Of a stretch of 64,000 nt of DNA, positions 8,234-17,184 are shown one piece after another. The position numbers were made by a program, and so were the translations under genes. Source of the DNA: Actinotalea alkalitolerans (lineage in GTDB: Bacteria > Actinomycetota > Actinomycetes > Actinomycetales > Cellulomonadaceae); the NCBI RefSeq assembly GCF_023369855.1, contig NZ_JAMBPP010000009.1, positions 62,001 through 126,000 of the forward strand. The letters run 5' to 3'. Positions within the stretch are counted from its first letter, which is position 1. Every line of letters begins with the position of its first letter. The notes below the pieces were generated by a model. The model was not told the DNA's origin and ran no database searches. It saw only the letters and a program-made list of their open reading frames with translations.

Positions 8234-11200
8234 TCAGGGAGCCGTCACGGTCACCGGCGGGGACGTCGACGCACGGTAGTAGCTCTCCGCACCGGGCCTG
8301 AAGATGGCGTAGAAGCTCTGGGACACGCCCGTGGCCGTCCAGGCGACCGTCCCCCCGATCCCCGCAGTACCCACCGACACACCGTTCGGCGCAGTCCCGC
8401 GGTAGACGGTGAACGTCCCGGGAACCCCGCCCGGGCTCCGGGTCGGCGTGAAGGTCACGATCTCCCCGGTCGCCACACCCGTGGACGGGCTCGCCACCAG
8501 TGCGGCGACCGTGACCCCGTACACCGTGACGACCGAGGAGACCTCGGAACCCGTGTGGGTGGTGGTCTGCACGTACCTGGCGGTCAGGGTCGAGGTGCCC
8601 AGCGCCAGGCCCGCGGTGACGGCCCCGGTCAGGTCGAGACCAGCCCCACCCGTCGTGTCGACGGTGGACGTGCCCAGCACCGTGGACCCGTGCAGGAAGG
8701 TGACCGACCCGGTCACGACCGGGTCGCCGCCGGGGCCGGTGACGCGGACGGCCAACGTGGCAGGGCTACCCCGGTCGATCGTGGCGGGCGGCGAGACGAG
8801 CGCCGTCGTGGTCGGGACACGGACCGTCACCGAGGTCGCGGTGGCCGTCGTCGACCCCGCGTGAGTTCCCGTCCCGTTGAACCGGGCGGTGAATGCGCTC
8901 ACCCCACCGGTCCACGCCGAGGTGTCCGGGGTCAGGACGGCGGTCCGCGTGCCACCCGATGACGAGACGGTCACGTCCGGGGTCAGCTCCACCCCGTCAC
9001 GCAGGAAGGTGACCGTCCCCCCGGTCAGCCCTGCGGTGCCGCCCTGGGTCGTCACGCTCGCCGTCAGGGTCAGCACCTGACCCGGGGACACCGGGTGCGG
9101 TGCGGCCGCCAGCGTCGTCGTCGTCCCGGTCCTGGCCAGGGTGAACGAGGCCGTGACCTCCGGTCCGGCCGAGGCGATGGCGATGCTGCGCGTCGTCGGG
9201 GAGATCGTCCACCCCGCAACAGCGGGGGTGATGGTGTAGCTCGACGTCCGGTCCAGGTGCACGACCTCTGCCCCTGCACCGATCCCGACGGACCCGTCCA
9301 CGACCACCGTCCCCGTACCTGCCCCCGAGCTCCGGGTGATCACGAAGGGCAGTGAGGCCGGGGCGTCGGTGGCGGTGGACGTCGCCACGACCCGCACCCG
9401 CACCTCGGAGACGACCAGTGCCACCACGGTCGCCCCCTCGGCGACCGGTGCGCTCGTCACGCCGTAGTGGCCGGTCGGGCCCGAGACGGACGCCGTCCAC
9501 GCACCGGGCGGGACCTGGTTGAAGGTGGTGCGGAACTCCCCGCCGCCGGCCCGGACCACCGGCTGGGCGGCCAACGAGAGCCCACCGGTGGCCTCGGGGT
9601 CCAGGGCGACGAGCGCACCGGTGAGGTCGAAGCCCTGCTCCGAGGTCACCGTGACCGTCACCTGGCGCGTGACCGTGTACAGCACGAGGTCGACCGAGAG
9701 CACCTGACCGCCCCGGACGGTGACGGCGCGGGAGGTGCCCGAGTAGCCGGTCGCGTCGACGGCGAGCACGTAGGAGCCGTCAGCCACGCCCACCAGGGTG
9801 AACGCTCCATCGGTGGTGGTCGTGGAGTACCCGAGGTCTGCCTGCGTTCCCGCCTCGAGCAGGTCGACCGTCGCACCGTCCAGAGGTACGGCCGCGGCGG
9901 CCCCGGCCTGGCCGGACACCGTCCCGATGACGGTGTTGGTCCGTGCCGCGATCGGCAGGCTCAGCACGGTCGGCTCCCCGGCAGCGACCGTGATGCTGAC
10001 CGTCAGCGGCGCGAAGCCACCGCCCGAGATCGCCAGCGTGTAGCTGCCCGGCTCGATCCCGGGGAAGAGGTACAGGCCGTCGGTGGTCGGCGACGGGCAC
10101 GTGTCGGTCGTGGTGGCGCAGTCGATGGTCACCGTCCCGTCGACTCCGACCAGGGCCACCTGGAGCCGGTCGACCTCCGTCGACCCCGCGTTCTCGGGGT
10201 CGTAGACCGTCAGTCGGAGGTCGACCGGAGTCGCCCTGAGCAGCAGGTTCACCGCGACCTCGGTGCCTCCCGCGACCGGGACCGACCGGGACGGGGCGCC
10301 GTCGGCAAGCCCGTAGCCCGGGGCCACGACGGTGACGGTCCACGTCCCCTCGACCAGCCCTTGCGTGCTGGCGGTCCCGGTGATCCGGTAGCCCCCGGAG
10401 GTGTCGGTCGTCGCGGTGAAGACCCGCCCGCCCGCCTGCTCGGCGCGCACGAGCACACCCGACAAGGTCCGGGTCGCGCCGGTCGAGGTCTGGACCGACA
10501 CGGTGCCGGTGATCGCCCCCAGCTTGGTCACCGTGACCGGCACGGCGTTCGTCTGGCCCGGGGCCACGGTGACGGTGAAGGTGTGGAACGCGTGACCGGC
10601 CGCCTGCACCAGCACCTGGTAGCTCCCGCTGGCCACCTCCCCGAAGCTCACCTCGTTGGTGCCGGCGATCGCTGCGGTGGTGATGTTCCCCGAGGCCGGC
10701 CGGATCAACGTCACGACGGGGTCCTGCACCGCGGAGCCTGGGGGTGCACCGGCGACCACGGCGACGGTCAGCTCACCGAACCGGGGAAGGTCCAGGGTGA
10801 TCGGGCCGTAGGCGTCGGGGAGCACGGGGACGGTGAAGTCCACGACCGTCGAGTCGAACCCGGCGAGCGAGGCCCTGACCCGGTAGACGCCAGGACGCAC
10901 CATGGTGCCGTCACCGTCGGCCGGCTGGGACAGGTCGCCCCACACGAGCCGGGCCTGGCCGGGCGTCCCGGTCGCCACCGCGCGCACACCCGCACTGCCT
11001 GCGCCGGGCGGAGCGCGCTCGACGTCGAACTCGGTGGCTAGCATCTGCGCGGGTGTCAGGGAGGCCCCACCCAGGAAGGTCATCGTGCCGACGAAGGGCC
11101 GTCCGGTGGGCTCCAGGACGAGAGGTGCGGTGAGGTCGGCGATCGTCACGTTCGACCAGCTCAGCTCACGGTAGGCGGGCGGGACGCCGGGGCTCGCGCC

Positions 11201-14200
11201 GGGGACCCTGACGGTGATGCTCACCTGGTCGGTGACCAGTGGCAGGTACACCTTCCAGGTCTCGTCGACGTCCGCCGGGGTCGGCACGACCTCGAAGACC
11301 CCGTCGGCACCGGTCAGCACGGTCGCCGTCGTGGTGACCGGCACCAGACCGGAGTACCCGGTGACACCGCTCAGCTGCACGCTCGCCCCCGGGACGGGGG
11401 TCAGGGCGCTCGGGCTGAGCTGGGTCGTGACCACGCCCTGGAACGAGGCGCGCGGTCGGGTCAGCACAGCCTGCATGGCGATCTCCTGGTTGGTGCCCAG
11501 GGTCACCACAGCCGTGGAGGCGGTCAGCGAGATCGTCGCGGTCTCACCCTCGGGAACCGTCTCCCAGGCGATGTCGAACCGGTAGGAACCGGGAGGCAGG
11601 TGGGTCACCAGGACGCGCCCGTCCGCGCCGGTCCTCCAGGGGTCGGGGCGCGGGGTGAGGGGCCCGTCGGACAGCCGGACCGGGGTCACCACCGCACCCG
11701 GTGCGGGCAGCAGCGCGGTCGAGCCGCTGTCGGTGAGCACGGTCAGCGCCAGCCGGGCGAGGCGGTCCAGCGTCGCGTCGTACCGTCGCACGTCGCCCGG
11801 GGTCAGCACGATCGCGACCGCTGGGACGGTGAGGTACTCGTCGTCGCCCGGGACCACCATGACGTCGAACTGCCCGCTGCCCAGACGCTCGAGCGCGTAC
11901 GAGCCGTCCGGTCGGGTGCTTGCGCACTGCGCGCCGCCGGTGATGGTGCACGACACCTCGCCGTCAGGCTCCTGGGCTGTCACGCAGTCGCCCAGCGGAC
12001 CGCTCTCGCCGGTGGGCCGCGCCACCACGCAGGTCCCCGCCGGGACGGCACCGACCCGGGTCAGCACGGTTCCGACGACCGAGGGCGAGGGGAACAGCGC
12101 GACCTGGGCCGCCACGACCGTCTCACCCATCGCCACCTGCACCCTGACCCGACCCGGCTCGTAGCCGGGGGCAGACAGGGTCAGGGTGTAGAGGCCGGGC
12201 AGGAGCCCCTCGGCACCGGGAGCCGGGACGGTGTACTCGAGGTCCGGGTCCGAGGTCACCTCGATCGTCCGGATGGACCCGTCCGCGGCCGGAGCGGTCA
12301 GCGTCACCGTGATCTCGCACCTCTCCGGCGTGCCGTCGGGCTCGAGCTGGAGGTTCGAGCAGCTGATCACGCCGTTGGTGCGGGCATCCGAGACGCGCCC
12401 ACGGATGAAGGAGGTGGACAGCAGACCGTCCCCGGGGATCACCGTCATCATCAGGTCCGAGCTCACGGCTCGCCCGGCGGTGACCGTGACCGGTGCGAAG
12501 GCGTCCAGGTGACCGAAGAGCTCGGCCGAGAGCACGTAGTCCCCCGGCACGATGCCGTTGAACCGGAAGGTGCCGCGGTCGTCCGAGGTGCTCATCGTCT
12601 TGTAGGTGTTCTCGCCGTCGCTGAGCGTCAGGCCCGCACCGCCCTTGCCAAGACCAGCACCGTCGACCAGGGTGCCTTGCACCACCCCGGTGGACAGGCC
12701 GAGCCTGACGTCCAACGTGGCCGCGTCCGCACCGGTCCCCAGGGTGACCTGGCTCGTGTGGGAGGCGAACCCGTCGCCGCTGACGGTGACGGTGTAGGTC
12801 GACGGCACCGGCAGATCGGCCAGGATGAACGCACCGGTTCGGCCCGAGGTGACTGTCGAGGCGCTGCGGGTGACCACCCCGTCGGTCGCGGTGACCGTCA
12901 CCCCACCCAGCCCACCGACGCCTCCCAACGCGTCGGGCCCGGTCACCGTCCCGGCCAGTGCCGCGACCCCCCGGTCCAGCGTGAGGTCGACCTCACGGCT
13001 CGCACCGGCGGCGAGGTCGACGAGTCGGGACTGCGCGCCGAACCCTTCACCGGCTGCCGTCACCAGGAAGGTGCTCGGTGTGGACAGACCCTCGACGGAC
13101 CATCGCCCGACGTCGCCCTCCGTCGCGGTGCTCGTGGTGACGACGTTGGTGCCGTCGGTGAGAGTCACCGCCACCCCTCCGACCGCACCCTGCGGCCCGA
13201 CGACGCGGCCCGACAGGCTGCCCGACCCGGCGACCATCTCGACCTTGATCAGTGATGCCGCGGCCTCGGCGCCGGTCATCACGAACCGCTGCGTCTGGAA
13301 GCCCTGCTTGGACAACGTGATGAGGTAGTTCGACAAGGGAGACATCCCGGCGAAGGCCCACGTGCCGTCCTCCAGGGACGCGGTGCTCCGGGCCGCGTCG
13401 GCGACCTCGGTACGGACCAGCGCCAACGACGAGGCAGGCACCTTGCCGAGAGGTGCCCCGTCGGAGGCAGCGGGCACGGCGAGCGCAGCGGTGAGCACCT
13501 GCGCGCTGCCATCTCCCGCACCGCCGCTCTGCGCCTGCCCGAGCTGCGCCGCGGCCGGAGTCACCTGGCCCGGACCTGCGTCACCGCCCACGATCTGGCT
13601 CGCCGGCACCACCTGGACCCGGAAGCCCGCGGGGTCGGCGGCGCTGATGATCCCGCCGATCCGCACGTGCTCGCTCCGGCCCGCCGGGGCGTCCTGGTCC
13701 TGCGCGTCGCCGTCCCTGCTGCCCGGCTCGGAGCCCTCGGCCCCCACGCCGGCACCCGACCCGCCCGCGAGCGTGCTCTCGGTACCCACCCGCTGAGCGA
13801 TCCAGGGCGCACCGATCACCACCCCGGTCAACCACAACGCCGCCACCACGAGCATCGACAGCGCACGGATCGCACCCGAGCCCAGCAACGGTCGTGCGGT
13901 CAGCACGGCCTGGGAGCGGGCGGGCGCCTGGTCACCGGTGGCCGCGAGGACGAACGTCCGACGGTTGCGGTGCCCGACCACCTGCGGGTGCAGCACGGTC
14001 AGGCGTGCGGGCAGCCGGACCGTGCTGCGCGCCGGCACCCGCACCTGCTCGTCGGTCAGCTCGACCCGCATCCCCTTGACCGGGCGCACGGCGAGCCGCA
14101 GCCGGACGTCCTGCTCACCGCTGTTGCTCAGCACGACCGAGACCCGACGACCGAAGACCGCCGACGACTCCGCGGGCTCCACGCCCATCATCACGGTGCT

Positions 14201-14560
14201 CGGGGCATCGACGCGGAGCTCACCCTCGACCATGGTCGCCACGGCCCGTGCCGCACCGCGACCGCTCACCTGTGCCTGGACGGCGAGGGCGAAAGGATAG
14301 GTGCCGGGCACGGCACCGGGCCCGATCCGGACCAGGAGGTCGACCGAGATGGTCGCGTCGGCCGGGACGTCGGCCACGTGCCGGGGCAGCGGGAGCCACT
14401 CGCCGTCCAGACCCAGGGTGGTCACCGTGATGTCGCGCGGACCGTCGGCCAGGTTGCGCAGGTGGACACGGACGACCGCCTCCTGCCCGGAGGCTCCGTG
14501 CGCGTCCGGCTCGACCAGCACGCTGGGCGCGAGGTCACCGGTGGGTCGAAGGCTGCTCAT
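8234..14560 (-). CDS. Giant membrane-anchored multi-domain CpD/Ig-like protein (2108 aa)
   Basis: Residues 1-~225 form two beta-sandwich (NEW3/Ig-like) domains without cysteine or signal peptide; a single membrane segment follows at ~232-254 (ALSMLVVAALWLTGVVIG). After it comes an acidic, Gly-rich linker, then roughly a dozen or more CarboxypepD_reg-like domains (typical unit: SGRVVGPQGAVGGVAVTL ... FLVTAAGEGF), and finally three Ig-like domains of the Big_3_5 type at ~1795-2108. Basic residues precede the membrane segment and acidic ones follow, so N-in/C-out is favoured. Eight cysteines, all after the membrane segment, occur in close groups and could form disulphides outside. It is the last and largest of three paralogues in one operon with DUF4255 and PAAR-like genes. 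I infer a surface stalk that also binds the CIS inside the cell; no enzyme motif was seen. Confidence 0.85.
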   Translation of the reverse strand: MSSLRPTGDLAPSVLVEPDAHGASGQEAVVRVHLRNLADGPRDITVTTLGLDGEWLPLPRHVADVPADATISVDLLVRIGPGAVPGTYPFALAVQAQVSGRGAARAVATMVEGELRVDAPSTVMMGVEPAESSAVFGRRVSVVLSNSGEQDVRLRLAVRPVKGMRVELTDEQVRVPARSTVRLPARLTVLHPQVVGHRNRRTFVLAATGDQAPARSQAVLTARPLLGSGAIRALSMLVVAALWLTGVVIGAPWIAQRVGTESTLAGGSGAGVGAEGSEPGSRDGDAQDQDAPAGRSEHVRIGGIISAADPAGFRVQVVPASQIVGGDAGPGQVTPAAAQLGQAQSGGAGDGSAQVLTAALAVPAASDGAPLGKVPASSLALVRTEVADAARSTASLEDGTWAFAGMSPLSNYLITLSKQGFQTQRFVMTGAEAAASLIKVEMVAGSGSLSGRVVGPQGAVGGVAVTLTDGTNVVTTSTATEGDVGRWSVEGLSTPSTFLVTAAGEGFGAQSRLVDLAAGASREVDLTLDRGVAALAGTVTGPDALGGVGGLGGVTVTATDGVVTRSASTVTSGRTGAFILADLPVPSTYTVTVSGDGFASHTSQVTLGTGADAATLDVRLGLSTGVVQGTLVDGAGLGKGGAGLTLSDGENTYKTMSTSDDRGTFRFNGIVPGDYVLSAELFGHLDAFAPVTVTAGRAVSSDLMMTVIPGDGLLSTSFIRGRVSDARTNGVISCSNLQLEPDGTPERCEITVTLTAPAADGSIRTIEVTSDPDLEYTVPAPGAEGLLPGLYTLTLSAPGYEPGRVRVQVAMGETVVAAQVALFPSPSVVGTVLTRVGAVPAGTCVVARPTGESGPLGDCVTAQEPDGEVSCTITGGAQCASTRPDGSYALERLGSGQFDVMVVPGDDEYLTVPAVAIVLTPGDVRRYDATLDRLARLALTVLTDSGSTALLPAPGAVVTPVRLSDGPLTPRPDPWRTGADGRVLVTHLPPGSYRFDIAWETVPEGETATISLTASTAVVTLGTNQEIAMQAVLTRPRASFQGVVTTQLSPSALTPVPGASVQLSGVTGYSGLVPVTTTATVLTGADGVFEVVPTPADVDETWKVYLPLVTDQVSITVRVPGASPGVPPAYRELSWSNVTIADLTAPLVLEPTGRPFVGTMTFLGGASLTPAQMLATEFDVERAPPGAGSAGVRAVATGTPGQARLVWGDLSQPADGDGTMVRPGVYRVRASLAGFDSTVVDFTVPVLPDAYGPITLDLPRFGELTVAVVAGAPPGSAVQDPVVTLIRPASGNITTAAIAGTNEVSFGEVASGSYQVLVQAAGHAFHTFTVTVAPGQTNAVPVTVTKLGAITGTVSVQTSTGATRTLSGVLVRAEQAGGRVFTATTDTSGGYRITGTASTQGLVEGTWTVTVVAPGYGLADGAPSRSVPVAGGTEVAVNLLLRATPVDLRLTVYDPENAGSTEVDRLQVALVGVDGTVTIDCATTTDTCPSPTTDGLYLFPGIEPGSYTLAISGGGFAPLTVSITVAAGEPTVLSLPIAARTNTVIGTVSGQAGAAAAVPLDGATVDLLEAGTQADLGYSTTTTDGAFTLVGVADGSYVLAVDATGYSGTSRAVTVRGGQVLSVDLVLYTVTRQVTVTVTSEQGFDLTGALVALDPEATGGLSLAAQPVVRAGGGEFRTTFNQVPPGAWTASVSGPTGHYGVTSAPVAEGATVVALVVSEVRVRVVATSTATDAPASLPFVITRSSGAGTGTVVVDGSVGIGAGAEVVHLDRTSSYTITPAVAGWTISPTTRSIAIASAGPEVTASFTLARTGTTTTLAAAPHPVSPGQVLTLTASVTTQGGTAGLTGGTVTFLRDGVELTPDVTVSSSGGTRTAVLTPDTSAWTGGVSAFTARFNGTGTHAGSTTATATSVTVRVPTTTALVSPPATIDRGSPATLAVRVTGPGGDPVVTGSVTFLHGSTVLGTSTVDTTGGAGLDLTGAVTAGLALGTSTLTARYVQTTTHTGSEVSSVVTVYGVTVAALVASPSTGVATGEIVTFTPTRSPGGVPGTFTVYRGTAPNGVSVGTAGIGGTVAWTATGVSQSFYAIFRPGAESYYRASTSPPVTVTAP

Positions 14561-14576
14561 GGTCTGCTCACGTCGC

Positions 14577-17183
14577 TCAGTGGCCGGGGAGGTCGAAGTC
14601 GTTGACGACCTGGTCGCTCGCCTGCACCGTGAGGGGCCGCGAGGTGGCTACCGGTGCGCCGCTCGCGGAGTACCTGACCTCCAGGATGTAGGAGGCGGGT
14701 GCGTCGACGTCAGCCAGCACGTACCGACCCTCGCCGTCGGTGCGGACGCTCGCGACCGGTGGTGCCGCCGTGCCGTACTGATCCGCCCGGTAGAGGTCGA
14801 CGATCGCCCCCACCGTGGGGGCCTGCAGCTGGCGGACCCGCCCACTGATGCTCGCCGGCGAGACGAGCACCGGGTCGACCCGCTGCTCCTGACCCGCCAC
14901 GAGGGTCACGATCGACGACGTCGGACGGGTCCCCGGACGGCTGAACGTCAACGTGTAGGTCCCCGGTGGCAGGCCCTCCAGGACGAACGAACCCGCCGAG
15001 GACGCCGGGGTCGAGGCCGAGGTCACTACGAACTGCGCCTGCCCCGAGCTCGCCACGACCTGGACGTTGCTCGCAGGGCCGACGATCACACCGCCCGCAT
15101 CGCTCTGCCGCACCGTCCCGAACAGCCGGGCCGTCGACAGGCGCATGCGCACGTCGACCGCCGACGCGCTGGGCGCCCCCGTGGTCACCCCGCCGAAGCC
15201 GTCGACGCTGATCGACAGGACCTGCGACTCGAGGTTCTCGCGGGAGAACGTCACCGTGTACGTGCTGGGGATGCGCAGCCCGGAGACCGCCCATGAGCCC
15301 ACCGGCCCCTGGCTCTGCGTCACGGTCTGCCGCGTGGTCGCGCCGTCGCTCACGGTGACGGTCACGCCACCACCGTCGCCCGGGGCCGTCACCGTCCCCG
15401 AGAGGGTGCCGGCGGCGGCACCGAGGGTCGCCGAGACCCCGGTGAGCTGCTGCCCCGCCGCGAGGTTCAGGTTGAGGGTCGCCGGCGCGAAGCCGTCGGC
15501 ACCGACCACCACGGTGAACGTGCCCGGCGTGGGCAGACCGCGCAGGGTGAACGACCCGACGTCGTCCACGGTCAGCGACTCGGTGCTCACCTGCTTGTCC
15601 CCGAAGGTGGCCACCACCGAGGCGCCGCCGACGGGCCCCGCGGTGCCCGTGACCGTGCCCGAGATCGAGCCGTCGCCGTCGAGGAGCTGGATCTCGACAC
15701 CGGACCTGCTCTCCCCCGCGGCGACGTCGATCCGCTGCACCTGCGTGCTGTACCCGACCTTGGCCGTGACCAGGTCGTACACCCCCGGCGACGGGACCTG
15801 CGTGAGGTCGAAGGTGCCGTCCCCACCGACCGGGACGCTGCGCACCACGGCCCCTGACGTCGCGGTGTCGGTGGCCTCCCCTGGCTCGGCACCCACCTGT
15901 CCCAGCAGCGGCGCGGTGTCCAGGGGCATCTCGAGCCGGACGGTCGCCCCTGCGACGTCGTCCCCCACGACGGTCCCCGAGACGCTCGCGGGCACCCCCC
16001 CGACCAGCACCGTCAGGTCGCCCAGCCCCTGACCCGCGGAGACCTCGACGGCCTCGGCGTCGGCGTCGGTGGCGGCGGCCGGGTACCAGACCTCGTCGAA
16101 GCCCGCGGCGCGGAACCGCAGCTTGTACGTCCCCGCGGGCAGCGAACCGAGGCCGAAGGAACCGTCCTCGTCGGTGGCGACCGTGGCGACCGGGGCGGCG
16201 GTGTCCCCCTCGTCGAACGTCTCCACGGTGACCCCCTCGACGCCCTCCCCGGTCGAGAGCAGGAGCACGCGCCCACCCAGGGAGGAGGTCCCGGTGAGCG
16301 AGCCGCCGTCGCGGGCCTGGGCGACCTGCAGGGCCAGGTCCCGGTCCGCGGCCGACCTGCTGACCACGCTGTGCAACGCCGTGGTGATGACGACGGCGAA
16401 GATCGAGACCGCCAGCAGAAGGCCGAGCATCGCCAGCAGTCCGCGGCTGAAGACGGGCTTCTGGATGAAGACACCCATCGCGTCCGGACGGGTGCCCTCC
16501 GGCACCGCGTCGAGACCCGGGTCAGCCGTGGTCGGGCGCTGCGGCGGCGCAGGGGCACCGCCGGCCATGACGTCCACCCGGCGCCGGGTGGGTGCCTTCT
16601 GCTCGTGGACCCGCAGCTCGAAGGCACGCGGCTCGGGTGAGCCGAAGAGCCGACGTCGGGCCGTCACCCGGAGCTCTCCGACGGTGTGCTCACCGGGGCT
16701 GAGCAGGAACCGGGGCGGGTCGACGGTGAAGGTGATCTTGCGCTCGGGGTCGCTGCCGACCAGGGTGGCCCCGACCATCGTGTTGCCGCTGTTCTCGATC
16801 ACCACGCCGAAGACCCCGCGGCGGCCCCCGGTGACGACCGAGGGGTCCAGCCGCACCTCGACGCGGCGCGATCCCGCGACGTCGACCACGACCTCCTCGA
16901 CGGCCGTCTGCTCCGGGGCGGTGAGCTCGCGCACCTGCACGGCCATCCGACGCTCACCCGCGGGCAGCCCGACGGGCAGGTCCATCCGGACGGTCACCAC
17001 GGCCGACTCCCCCGGGAAGAGGGTCGGTTCGGCATCGTCGACCCGCACCCATGCCGGGTCGGCTCCCAGCAGGCGCACCGCATAGCCGCTGATCACCTCA
17101 CCGGTGTTGGTGATGGTGACGACGACCACCGAGGGCTCACCGACGCTCGCTGCCAGGCGACGCGGCTCGAGATCGATCTTCAC
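14577..17183 (-). CDS. Membrane-anchored CpD-repeat protein, paralogue 2 (868 aa)
   Basis: I chose the GTG at 17183, one base after the upstream stop, giving VKIDLEPRRLAASVGEP; an upstream in-frame start would overlap the previous gene by 44 bases. Residues 1-~205 are two beta-sandwich domains (conserved VVVTITNTGEVISGYAVRLLG, then VVIENSGNTMVG). A basic, Pro-rich linker leads to one membrane segment at ~246-270 (LLAMLGLLLAVSIFAVVITT), and six CpD-like domains follow (starts such as SISGTVTGTAGPVGGASVV). No signal peptide; charge favours N-in. The layout matches its two neighbours domain for domain, so the trio arose by duplication. It sits one base from the upstream paralogue and 16 bases from the giant one. 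Likely role: tether or display protein of the CIS locus (inference). Confidence 0.82.
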   Translation of the reverse strand: MKIDLEPRRLAASVGEPSVVVVTITNTGEVISGYAVRLLGADPAWVRVDDAEPTLFPGESAVVTVRMDLPVGLPAGERRMAVQVRELTAPEQTAVEEVVVDVAGSRRVEVRLDPSVVTGGRRGVFGVVIENSGNTMVGATLVGSDPERKITFTVDPPRFLLSPGEHTVGELRVTARRRLFGSPEPRAFELRVHEQKAPTRRRVDVMAGGAPAPPQRPTTADPGLDAVPEGTRPDAMGVFIQKPVFSRGLLAMLGLLLAVSIFAVVITTALHSVVSRSAADRDLALQVAQARDGGSLTGTSSLGGRVLLLSTGEGVEGVTVETFDEGDTAAPVATVATDEDGSFGLGSLPAGTYKLRFRAAGFDEVWYPAAATDADAEAVEVSAGQGLGDLTVLVGGVPASVSGTVVGDDVAGATVRLEMPLDTAPLLGQVGAEPGEATDTATSGAVVRSVPVGGDGTFDLTQVPSPGVYDLVTAKVGYSTQVQRIDVAAGESRSGVEIQLLDGDGSISGTVTGTAGPVGGASVVATFGDKQVSTESLTVDDVGSFTLRGLPTPGTFTVVVGADGFAPATLNLNLAAGQQLTGVSATLGAAAGTLSGTVTAPGDGGGVTVTVSDGATTRQTVTQSQGPVGSWAVSGLRIPSTYTVTFSRENLESQVLSISVDGFGGVTTGAPSASAVDVRMRLSTARLFGTVRQSDAGGVIVGPASNVQVVASSGQAQFVVTSASTPASSAGSFVLEGLPPGTYTLTFSRPGTRPTSSIVTLVAGQEQRVDPVLVSPASISGRVRQLQAPTVGAIVDLYRADQYGTAAPPVASVRTDGEGRYVLADVDAPASYILEVRYSASGAPVATSRPLTVQASDQVVNDFDLPGH

Positions 17184-17184
17184 C

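Noticed and set aside
9467-11041. Plus-strand open frame of 524 codons inside the giant CpD gene
   Set aside because: Antisense shadow with Arg/Gly/Asp-rich composition; the minus-strand frame has regular CpD-like domains throughout.
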